Origin: UBA1447 sp964627535
GTDB taxonomy: Bacteria; Bacillota; Clostridia; Oscillospirales; Acutalibacteraceae
DNA: 64,000 nucleotides
Assembly (NCBI GenBank): GCA_964627535.1
Contig: CAZVJW010000010.1
Location: 1-64,000 of the forward strand
Direction of reading: 5' to 3'
In this document: positions 7,904-15,505 of the stretch, one piece after another
Layout: each line of letters begins with the position of its first letter
Numbering within the stretch: the stretch's first letter is position 1
Position numbers and translations under genes: made by a program
Notes under the pieces: model-generated
Databases searched by the model: none
What the model was told of the DNA's origin: nothing
The model's input: only the letters and a program-made list of their open reading frames with translations

Positions 7904-8746
7904 ATGTTTGAATTTTGGTATAACAGTGTTGACACCATCTTGCCTTTTCAATGGGTCAGTCATGCGTTTATGAAAAACGCGCTGCTTGCTATTTTGCTCA
8001 TTACCCCGCTTTTCGGGTTATTGGGGACGATGGTTGTCAGCAATAAGATGGCTTTTTTCTCGGACGCACTGGGACATGGCGCATTTACGGGAATTGCCAT
8101 CGGTGCGCTTTCGGGTTTGGTAAAACCTGTTCCGGCGGCTGTGATTTTTTCAATTGGCTTTGCTTTAATCATCACCGTCATCAAAAATAAAAGCCGGGAA
8201 TCAACGGATACCATCATCGGGGTATTTTCCTCGCTCACCGTTGCTTTGGGGCTTGTGCTGATGTCGCTGGGAGGAAGCTTTAACAAGTATTCGTCCTATT
8301 TAATCGGAGATTTATTGAGCATTTCACCTGCCGAAATTTCCGTGCTGATTCTTGTTTTTATCGCGGTTATTGCGCTCTGGCTGATTATTTTCAACAAGCT
8401 GCTGCTTGTCAGCGTTAACCAGTCATTAGCATCCAGCAGAGGCATTAAAACACTGCCGGTTGAAATGATATTTACTTCTATTGTCGCCGTTATCGTCACC
8501 ATTTCCATCCAGTGGGTCGGGCTGCTGATCATCAACTCCCTGCTGGTTCTGCCCGCGGCGGCAGCGCGGAATATCAGCGGCAATGTGCGCCGGTACACGC
8601 TTGTAAGCGTCATTATCGCCGTTTTTTCCGGCGTGGGCGGGCTGATAGCGTCCTATTATCTAAACACCGCTACCGGCGCGACAATCGTTTTAATATCCGG
8701 TATTATCTTCTTCATATCGTTGGCGTTTAAAAACAAGTTCAGTTAG
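7904..8746 (+). CDS. znuB: Zinc ABC transporter permease (ZnuB-like)
   Basis: 280-aa ABC-3 family integral membrane protein with about eight to nine hydrophobic helices. The segment FFSDALGHGAFTGIAIG near residue 50 and the later GLLIINSLLVLPAAAAR match the ZnuB/MntB permeases that form the channel for zinc or manganese. I chose the ATG at 7904, 2 bp after the znuC stop, because an earlier start would overlap much of znuC. It is the third gene of the operon. Confidence 0.9.
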   Translation: MFEFWYNSVDTILPFQWVSHAFMKNALLAILLITPLFGLLGTMVVSNKMAFFSDALGHGAFTGIAIGALSGLVKPVPAAVIFSIGFALIITVIKNKSRESTDTIIGVFSSLTVALGLVLMSLGGSFNKYSSYLIGDLLSISPAEISVLILVFIAVIALWLIIFNKLLLVSVNQSLASSRGIKTLPVEMIFTSIVAVIVTISIQWVGLLIINSLLVLPAAAARNISGNVRRYTLVSVIIAVFSGVGGLIASYYLNTATGATIVLISGIIFFISLAFKNKFS

Positions 8747-8835
8747 TGGTCAGCGGGAATGTAGGGCGCGGCATCCTTGACGCACCGGAGAACGGCAAGG
8801 TTCAGTTAATCTGACGTTGGAAAGGACGTGAAGAT

Positions 8836-9258
8836 ATGAGTGAACAGTCTTATAAAGAAGTCTTAAAGCACGACGGCTTAAAAAACACAAAACATAGGAA
8901 TTCAATCTTGAATATAATCGAAAAAAATGCCCAGCCCGTTACGGCTGAGCAGATATATTTTACGCTTGTTAATCAAGGGGTTTCCATCAATTTGTCGAGT
9001 GTTTACAGAATCCTGAACACGCTTGCTGAAAAATGTCTGGTTATTAAATCAAGCATGGCGGGGGAAAGCAAGGCGGTTTTCGAACTCAACCGTTTTGAGC
9101 ACAAGCATTATGTCGTCTGCACGCAGTGCAAAAAGATTATTTCGGTGCCCGGCTGCCCGCTGGAGGAATACGAGAAAAAATTGAGAGACAAAATGGGCTT
9201 TAACATTCAAGGACATCAGCTTGAGATTTTCGGAGTTTGTAAGAACTGTCAGAAGTAA
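8836..9258 (+). CDS. Fur family metalloregulator, probable Zur
   Basis: 140-aa Fur-family repressor: an N-terminal winged helix (about residues 20-80, recognition region NLSSVYRILNTL) and a C-terminal dimerisation domain. The structural zinc site is formed by CTQC (95-98) and CKNC (135-138), and HKH at 89-91 supplies regulatory metal ligands. Its position 90 bp downstream of znuACB suggests a zinc-responsive repressor of that operon. PerR or Fur roles are possible, but no iron or peroxide genes are nearby. The start has an AAGGACGTG site. Confidence 0.88.
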   Translation: MSEQSYKEVLKHDGLKNTKHRNSILNIIEKNAQPVTAEQIYFTLVNQGVSINLSSVYRILNTLAEKCLVIKSSMAGESKAVFELNRFEHKHYVVCTQCKKIISVPGCPLEEYEKKLRDKMGFNIQGHQLEIFGVCKNCQK

Positions 9259-9313
9259 GTGCGCTGGTTGAATAAACAGCTTGATGGCAGTGGCTTCGGT
9301 AAATTCAAGTTAT

Positions 9314-9412
9314 ACTAATTCACGATTAAAAAACCTCTAAAAAATCAAGAAAAAGCTTTGATTTATTAGGTTTTGTGCGGATTTTTTAGTTAGGTTTTAT
9401 GAGTAATTAGTA
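9314..9412. mobile_element. MITE, main family, copy B
   Basis: A 99-bp element with TACTAATTCACG / GAGTAATTAGTA ends and TTA duplications at 9311-9313 and 9413-9415. It lacks the 30-bp insert and so shows the empty site for it. It lies between the Fur gene and the terminator of the convergent cohesin-dockerin gene. Confidence 0.85.
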
Positions 9413-9463
9413 TTATTTCCCGGAAGTTTGTGAAAACAAATGAGTTAGTAGTATCACTAAATA

Positions 9464-9499
9464 TCGAGGTGCTATACCGATTAAGGTACAGCACCTCGA
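9464..9499 (-). terminator. Hairpin terminator of the cohesin-dockerin gene
   Basis: A 10-bp perfect stem (TCGAGGTGCT / AGCACCTCGA) lies 20 bp beyond the end of the minus-strand gene, followed on that strand by an AT-rich stretch. The U-tract is weak. Confidence 0.55.
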
Positions 9500-9520
9500 A
9501 TATGGTTACTATGATAATAA

Positions 9521-12500
9521 TTAGAATCCGGTTATTTTCCCGGATGTATACTGTAAAATTATCAAGGCATCAACTGCACTTATTGAACCATCTAGGTTTA
9601 CATCGGCAGCTAATTCCTGAGTGTCGGTTAATATGATCTTTCCGGAAGCTGCTTTCAAGGCCATCAATGCATCAAGCGTATTGATTGCTCCGTCGAAATT
9701 TATATCGCCAAGCGAGCTTTTTACAGAAATGGTTCCTTGCGTTACTGTTGATTGTAACGGAACAATATTCGAATCGGCTAATTCTATAACAGCAAAGCTT
9801 GTAATGACGGTTTGAGGTGGTTTACCATTTTTGATTCTAAGCTGAACATCTAAAATGTTCCCGCCTGCAATAAGTCCGTCAGCTGAGATAAATGTCATAA
9901 TTATTTTATTGTTAACCGCATCGAAATTTATATCTGCCATTCCAGATGATAAGGCTGACCCTTTTGTGGCAGACACATATTCAAACAACCCCGGATTAAA
10001 GGGCAACTCGAATTTTGCCGCGCCGGTATTTGAATTTTCCGATATGGCTATTGAGACTGTAACAATCTCACCGCTGACTCCTTCTGAACTACTTACAGTA
10101 AATTGAACACAATCCGTTGTGTCAATGTCCCACTGCGCAAAATACGTTATATTATATGCGGGTACGGTTGTGGGAACCTCAGGAGACCATCCCGTAAATG
10201 TATACCCTGTTCTGGTAACCGTCGGCGCAACAAGCGGTTCTCCATAGTGCATAATGCGAGCATCCGGTACACCTGTGCCGCCGTTAGCGTCAAAAGTTAC
10301 GGTGTAACTGTTCAGATCCCATAACGCCGTATAGATTGTATCAATAGCCGGAACAGTCGGTGGAACTTCGGGAGACCATCCCATAAATGTATAGCCGGTT
10401 CTTGTGACTGTTGGCGCTGTCAGGGCTGTGCCCGGAGTCATCGATGTCGGCCCTGTGCCGCCCGTACCGCCGTTTGCATCAAAGGTGATATAACGGCGGG
10501 TTACTTCCCATTGTGCTGTAAAGGTTATGGGCCCCGCAGGCTGAGTAGCCGGTGGTGTCGGCGACCAACCGTTAAAGGTACAGCCGTTTCTCGTTAATCC
10601 CCCGATAGGAACGTCTGGCCAGATTGTCGTTTTAGACCCGGTGCTTCCATCCCACCATGTGCCCCCGTTCGGGTCCCAGGTCATATAAATCTGGTTAATT
10701 ACCCAGTAGGCATAAAGAGTTTGTGACGCTGTAATTGTTACCGGTGTAGTGCTTAAAATATTGGTTCCTGTGCCACCGGTGCCTATATACCAGCCGCCGA
10801 ACGTATAACCGGGTTTGGTTGGCGAAGGTAAAGTGCCGTATGTGCTTGTGTAAGTTACGGTAATTGTTGTTGGCGATACCGTGCCGCCGTTCGCCTCAAA
10901 GGTGACGGTATATTGGTTGGCGGTCCACTGGGCATATAGCATCAAGTTGGCAGTCAGATAGATAAGCTGTCCCGGTGTGTATGATATCCCCGAACCGTTT
11001 GCCGCTGTATTCCATCCGGAATATGTATAGCCGGTCCTGGTAAAGGGACAGGCGGGGACGGACACGCCGCTGCCGGAATCAATAACGTAATATATGTCGC
11101 CGGAGCCGCCGTTGGCATTTAAAGAGAGGGTATATGTTTCTACTGCCCACTGTGCTGTATAGATTGTATCAACAGCCGGCACGGTTGAGGGAACCGCGGG
11201 TGACCAACCCGTCAATGTATAACCCGTCCTGGTGACTGTCGGCGTTGCCAGCGCGGCACCCGGAGTCATAGCCGTCGGTCCGTTGCCGCCGTTGCCGCCG
11301 TTGGCATCGAATGTAATACTAACAGTGCTTACCGTCCACTTTGCGTAAAGAGTTACCGTTGCCCCGCTTGATGAGGTTATGTTTGAGACACTTTGGCTAT
11401 TGGAATAAACCACAGCACCGCTTGCGCTCGTCGCCCAGCCGGTAAAGGTGTAGCCGGTTTTCGTGAAACCGTTTGCTGTTAGCGCCTTTGCGGTGTCATA
11501 GGTGTGAGTTGAGCTCGCAGTTGAGCCTCCGGTATATCCGTTGCCGTTATAAGCCACTGTATAAGTGTTTGCTGTCCATTTTGCGTAGAGAGTTACCGTT
11601 GCTCCGTTTGTTGATGTTAAGTTTGAGACACTTTGACTATTGGAATAAACCACTGAGCCGCTTGTGCTCGTCGCCCAGCCGGCAAATGTGTAACCTGTTC
11701 TTGTGAAACCGTTTGTGGTTAGAGCTTTTGCGGTGTTATAGGTGTGAGAAGAACTGGCGGTCGAGCCTCCGGTATATCCGTTGCCGTTATAAGTTACCGT
11801 ATACGTGTTTACTGTCCACTGCGCCGTATAGGTTGAATTCGCTGCAGGCATTGTTGCAGGCAAAACGGGGGACCAACCTGAAAAAGTATATCCGGTTTTT
11901 GTGACTGTTGGAGCTGTAAGTGTATCCCCTTCGTTTTTATATTCTATAGTTCCGCCGGATCCGCCATTAGCGTCAAATGTGATTGAGTATGTGTTGTCCC
12001 ACAGTGCCACGTAGGTTGTATTTGCTGCCGGCACCGTTGCGGGAATTACAGCCGACCAACCTGAAAAAGTATATCCGGTTTTCGTGACTGTCGGCGCTGT
12101 AAGGACATCTCCATATGTCATTAATCCGTTTGAGCCTCCTATACCGCCATTAGCGTCAAAGATGATTGTGTATTGATTTATAGTCCACACCGCAAACAGC
12201 GTTATACTCGCACCGTTTATCGTCGTTAAATTGCTTACGCTCTGCGCATTCGAATACACCACCGGACCGCTTGCGTCGGTTGCCCAACCGGCAAAAGTAT
12301 AACCCGTCTTTGTAAACCCGTTTGAAGAAAGCGCTTTAGCAGTGCCATATGCGTGGGATGAGGTTGCGGTCGTACCACCCGAAGCACCGTTGCTATCATA
12401 TATGACCGTATATGTATTTGCTGTCCACTTAGCATAAAGGGTTTTTGCCGCTGTTATTGCCACAGTAGTGGTACTGTCAATTTTAGTTCCCGCGCCGCCG

Positions 12501-13978
12501 GTGCTTGTATACCAACCGCCGAAGGTATAACCTGTTCTGGTTGGCGTCGGTAAGGTACCATAGGTGCTTGCGTATGTTACTGATAATGATGTTGGTGAAA
12601 CCGAACCGCTCTGAGGGTCAAAGGTTACAGTGTAAGTATTTGCTGTCCACTGCGCCGTATAAGTTGTATTTGCCGCAGGTACTGTTGCGGGCACCGTAGG
12701 CTCCCAACAGAAAAATGTATACCCTGTTTTTGTAACAGCCGGCGCCGACAAAGCAGAATCACACCATAAAGAAATACTTGTGCCTCCGGTGCCTCCGTTC
12801 GCGTCAAATGTCATTGTGTAGCTGTTTGCGTTCCATACAGCATAAAGAACAACATCATTGGAGCCGATGGTGTAGTTTTCATTGTTGAAGTACTCTTTTA
12901 TTCCTGATGCGGCAAGAGCTTGAGAAGTTGCCCATCCAATAAACGTATAACCTGTTTTCGTAAATACATTGCTTGCAAGGGCAGCAGTTTGAGCGAATGT
13001 TAAAATTTGTCCGGGCGGTGTTCCGCTGCCGCCGTTAGGGTCAAAAACAATATTGTATGTGTTTGTGTTCGTTTCACCGTTAGCAAGCCAGATTGCCGTA
13101 TATGTTCTGTTTACCGCAGGGACGGTTGACGGGAGAGACGGTGACCAGGTTATAAATGTATAACCCGATCTGGCAACTGTTGGCGCTGAAAGCGCAGAAC
13201 CGATTTGCTTGGAATATGTTGACCCGCCCGTTCCGCCGTTTGCGTCAAAAGTGATAGCAACGATATTCGCCGTCCACTGTGCGTTATAGGTTGTGTTCGC
13301 GTTCGGACCTGTTGAGGGGATAGCCGGTGACCAGCCGGTAAAGGTGTATCCGGTTCTCACGATAGATGTCGGAATATTGGTTGAGTTGTTGGGATAGGTA
13401 GCGCCTTGAATAGCGGTTGTCGTGTAGGTCGACCCGCCGTTGACCGTGCCGCCGTTGCCGTTCCAGGTGAGGGTTCTGTTATAGTTGTTATCCATCGTAC
13501 CATTGTAGTTAAGGTTGATGGACCCACCGATGGTGTCATATATCCCTCCTGCTATTTCGGCAATCGTTACCTCGCCTGCACCGAAATTGACCGAAACTCT
13601 GATAATGTCCCACTGCCATTGGCCGCCGTTTGAGTTGTCCTGATATAGGAATACGGCGGATAAGGGCTCCGCGGGGCCGGTAACATACATGTTGTTGTTA
13701 TCATCTGGCTCCTGGTCGTTGCTGTCACTGGTGTCATCGATAACAGGGGAGTACCAGTCAGCCGAAACATCAAAATCAAGACGCAGCTTAAAGCTGGAGT
13801 CCGTACCGGAGCCGGCACAGGTTTGGCCGTGCGTCTCCATGTATATGTGGTACTGAATCGTTTGACCGGTGGCTAGGGTAACGGCGTGGGTTGCTACCCC
13901 GCCAAAACCAAGGCTTATACTTGTTACAACCATTGCCATTGCCAGAAGGAGACTTAAATACCGTTTCTCTTTTAACAT
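9521..13978 (-). CDS. Secreted InlB-repeat protein with cohesin and C-terminal dockerin
   Basis: 1485-aa exported protein with a signal peptide (first about 30 residues). After a unique N-terminal domain (to about residue 180) come 16 InlB B-type (Listeria-Bacteroides, Flg_new) repeats of about 65-80 aa. Each carries GYTFxGW and ends in a TYTAQW or LYAKW pattern. A cohesin-like domain follows (about 1287-1421), then a type I dockerin (1422-1485) with two calcium-loop repeats, GDINFDGAINTLDAL and ADVNLDGSISAVDAL. The dockerin could dock it onto a cellulosome scaffold, and the cohesin could in turn recruit another dockerin protein. The repeats probably form a long stalk or an adhesion surface. 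Good GAGGAGG site. It appears monocistronic. Confidence 0.88.
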   Translation of the reverse strand: MLKEKRYLSLLLAMAMVVTSISLGFGGVATHAVTLATGQTIQYHIYMETHGQTCAGSGTDSSFKLRLDFDVSADWYSPVIDDTSDSNDQEPDDNNNMYVTGPAEPLSAVFLYQDNSNGGQWQWDIIRVSVNFGAGEVTIAEIAGGIYDTIGGSINLNYNGTMDNNYNRTLTWNGNGGTVNGGSTYTTTAIQGATYPNNSTNIPTSIVRTGYTFTGWSPAIPSTGPNANTTYNAQWTANIVAITFDANGGTGGSTYSKQIGSALSAPTVARSGYTFITWSPSLPSTVPAVNRTYTAIWLANGETNTNTYNIVFDPNGGSGTPPGQILTFAQTAALASNVFTKTGYTFIGWATSQALAASGIKEYFNNENYTIGSNDVVLYAVWNANSYTMTFDANGGTGGTSISLWCDSALSAPAVTKTGYTFFCWEPTVPATVPAANTTYTAQWTANTYTVTFDPQSGSVSPTSLSVTYASTYGTLPTPTRTGYTFGGWYTSTGGAGTKIDSTTTVAITAAKTLYAKWTANTYTVIYDSNGASGGTTATSSHAYGTAKALSSNGFTKTGYTFAGWATDASGPVVYSNAQSVSNLTTINGASITLFAVWTINQYTIIFDANGGIGGSNGLMTYGDVLTAPTVTKTGYTFSGWSAVIPATVPAANTTYVALWDNTYSITFDANGGSGGTIEYKNEGDTLTAPTVTKTGYTFSGWSPVLPATMPAANSTYTAQWTVNTYTVTYNGNGYTGGSTASSSHTYNTAKALTTNGFTRTGYTFAGWATSTSGSVVYSNSQSVSNLTSTNGATVTLYAKWTANTYTVAYNGNGYTGGSTASSTHTYDTAKALTANGFTKTGYTFTGWATSASGAVVYSNSQSVSNITSSSGATVTLYAKWTVSTVSITFDANGGNGGNGPTAMTPGAALATPTVTRTGYTLTGWSPAVPSTVPAVDTIYTAQWAVETYTLSLNANGGSGDIYYVIDSGSGVSVPACPFTRTGYTYSGWNTAANGSGISYTPGQLIYLTANLMLYAQWTANQYTVTFEANGGTVSPTTITVTYTSTYGTLPSPTKPGYTFGGWYIGTGGTGTNILSTTPVTITASQTLYAYWVINQIYMTWDPNGGTWWDGSTGSKTTIWPDVPIGGLTRNGCTFNGWSPTPPATQPAGPITFTAQWEVTRRYITFDANGGTGGTGPTSMTPGTALTAPTVTRTGYTFMGWSPEVPPTVPAIDTIYTALWDLNSYTVTFDANGGTGVPDARIMHYGEPLVAPTVTRTGYTFTGWSPEVPTTVPAYNITYFAQWDIDTTDCVQFTVSSSEGVSGEIVTVSIAISENSNTGAAKFELPFNPGLFEYVSATKGSALSSGMADINFDAVNNKIIMTFISADGLIAGGNILDVQLRIKNGKPPQTVITSFAVIELADSNIVPLQSTVTQGTISVKSSLGDINFDGAINTLDALMALKAASGKIILTDTQELAADVNLDGSISAVDALIILQYTSGKITGF

Positions 13979-14085
13979 TTTGCTACCTCCTCATATTAAT
14001 ATAATTGTTATGGTTAGATTTTCATATTGCGATTAGATATTATCATAAATAACAATAGAATACAACTAAATTTATATGAGTTCCA

Positions 14086-14935
14086 ACACAGGGGACGGTT
14101 CTATGATTCGCGCTTAAATTCTGCGTACTATCCCAAAGTTTATCCCTGTCAACCTGCTGATCTGCCTTACGGATAGATTGTTTTCTTTGAACGCTTTAAT
14201 ATATTCGTCCCGTTTATCAATATCCAACTCTTGAAACTCACTTGCATCCTGGCACTTCGATATTTTCGCCATGATCTTTTTCGCCTGTTCATCGGTCAGA
14301 CGGAACTTGATAGCTTCCATTTCCAGGCAGTTGTCATCATTTATCTGATTATTAAACTTGACGAATTCATCCTTGCCAATCATTTCCAGTGCAAATTCAG
14401 TGTCCGCTAATTGTTTTTGCTTCGGAAGTATATATTCATTATAGCTGCTCCATATATATTCATCAACCGTTTTTGATAGACCGGCCTTGACCGGATTTTG
14501 ATGTATATATCCTAAAACGGTTAAAAAATATTCATCTGTTTCAACCGGCTCACTCTTATACCGGTCTTGAAACAAATGACCTATACGGCTGTACTTGCCG
14601 TTATACCAGTAAACAAACCTTCCGCCGATTCGTTTGAAAATCTGCTGCAAGTCCTCTTTCTCAACTTTCATCAGCATGTGGATATGATTACCCATAAGGC
14701 AGTAGGCGAATAGTTTATATCCGCTTACTGCCTTACAATCGTTTAAGACTTCCAGAAATTTTCTGTTGTCTTCCTCATCCTCGAAGATCAATTGCCGGTT
14801 TATCCCACGCAGCATGATATGATAGATTCCGCTTTCGCTTTTTGTTCTTGCAGTCCTTGGCATGTTTTTTACCACCTCACGGGTACTATACCATGTTGCA
14901 GCAATCTTGTCAAATCATAGAACCGTCCCCCGTGT
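14086..14935. mobile_element. RAYT transposase unit bounded by inverted REP sequences
   Basis: The transposase gene at 14114-14863 is bracketed by 23-bp inverted repeats at 14086-14108 and 14913-14935 (core GGGGACGGTTCTATGATT), differing at one position. Related solo copies lie at 45702-45726 and 51245-51267. This is the usual arrangement of a REP-associated tyrosine transposase and its REP ends. The right REP runs into the 3' end of the small membrane protein gene. Confidence 0.8.
14114..14863 (-). CDS. REP-associated tyrosine transposase (RAYT, Y1_Tnp)
   Basis: 249-aa single-strand DNA transposase of the IS200/IS605-related Y1 family. The HUH metal motif is NHIHM (histidines 60 and 62), and the catalytic-tyrosine region matches the RAYT signature YIHQNPVKAGL (about 119-129). 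RAYTs nick and move REP palindromes and are usually single-copy, domesticated genes. I chose ATG 14863 because GAGGTGG lies 8 bp upstream; the GTG at 14875 is part of that site. The flanking inverted REPs fit its substrate. Intact, with no frameshift. Confidence 0.9.
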   Translation of the reverse strand: MPRTARTKSESGIYHIMLRGINRQLIFEDEEDNRKFLEVLNDCKAVSGYKLFAYCLMGNHIHMLMKVEKEDLQQIFKRIGGRFVYWYNGKYSRIGHLFQDRYKSEPVETDEYFLTVLGYIHQNPVKAGLSKTVDEYIWSSYNEYILPKQKQLADTEFALEMIGKDEFVKFNNQINDDNCLEMEAIKFRLTDEQAKKIMAKISKCQDASEFQELDIDKRDEYIKAFKENNLSVRQISRLTGINFGIVRRI

Positions 14936-15484
14936 CCCCCCCGTGTCCGACCCCGTGTCCGACCCCGTGTCCGATGACCCTGCGTCCTCTTGTCCGTTTT
15001 TATCCTTCCCTCTCCTCTGTAATTTATAACCGGAAAACAACCCAAGTGAAGGAGCAATAATAGAAAAACATAATAATGTTATGCTCAAAATTAATCCTTC
15101 TATATCTGTTATCTTATTGCCGATTACAGGTTCAAGGGCAGTCAATATTATATAGAACGGATTTGTACCATAGAATAGAAACATCATAGAGTCCGGATTC
15201 CCACTTGCCAATGCAAAGGCATATATTAGTACATAATAAATTAGAAGAGAAGGGAATAGCATAAATATTGATTTTAAATCATTCTTTTTCAAACCGGTTG
15301 GTTTTAAAAAGAGCCAACCTGCAGCAATATATGCAAAAATCAAAAATGTAATATAAATCAAAGTCACACAATTGTAAGCGTGCTCATTGTCACTTAAAAA
15401 CCTAACACTAAAAAATGCATATAAATTATATAAACAAACAACTATTATATGCACAATAAATGATATTATAATATTTCTTTTCAT
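14915..15484 (-). CDS. Small multi-spanning membrane protein, candidate immunity partner of the Rhs protein
   Basis: About 189-aa hydrophobic protein with roughly five predicted membrane helices (to about residue 155) and a charged tail. I do not recognise a family. It begins some 20 bp behind the Rhs gene on the same strand, the usual place for an immunity gene. The last residues (SDTGSDTGSDTGG and the final RGTVL with its TGA stop) are encoded by the tandem repeat and REP of the RAYT unit, so the original C-terminus has been replaced. Two starts are possible: ATG 15499 and ATG 15484. The latter leaves a GGATGA site at workable spacing. Confidence 0.6.
   Translation of the reverse strand: MKRNIIISFIVHIIVVCLYNLYAFFSVRFLSDNEHAYNCVTLIYITFLIFAYIAAGWLFLKPTGLKKNDLKSIFMLFPSLLIYYVLIYAFALASGNPDSMMFLFYGTNPFYIILTALEPVIGNKITDIEGLILSITLLCFSIIAPSLGLFSGYKLQRRGKDKNGQEDAGSSDTGSDTGSDTGGTRGTVL
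14931..14980. repeat. Short tandem repeat, unit CCCCGTGTCCGA
   Basis: About three to four head-to-tail copies of a 12-bp unit adjoining the right REP of the RAYT unit. On the minus strand it encodes repeated SDTG residues at the C-terminus of the membrane protein gene. Probably an expansion next to the insertion point; the copy number may vary between strains. Confidence 0.7.
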
Positions 15485-15505
15485 ATATGCGTTTATCATC
15501 CTTTC

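Noticed and set aside
9521..13978. Regularly spaced DNA repeats that might suggest a CRISPR array or tandem satellite
   Set aside because: They are the coding repeats of the InlB-type domains: repeat length is 65-80 codons, they vary in sequence, and one frame is open throughout.
14931..14980. CCCCGTGTCCGA tandem repeat as a tiny CRISPR
   Set aside because: The units are contiguous with no spacers and lie within the end of a coding frame next to a REP.
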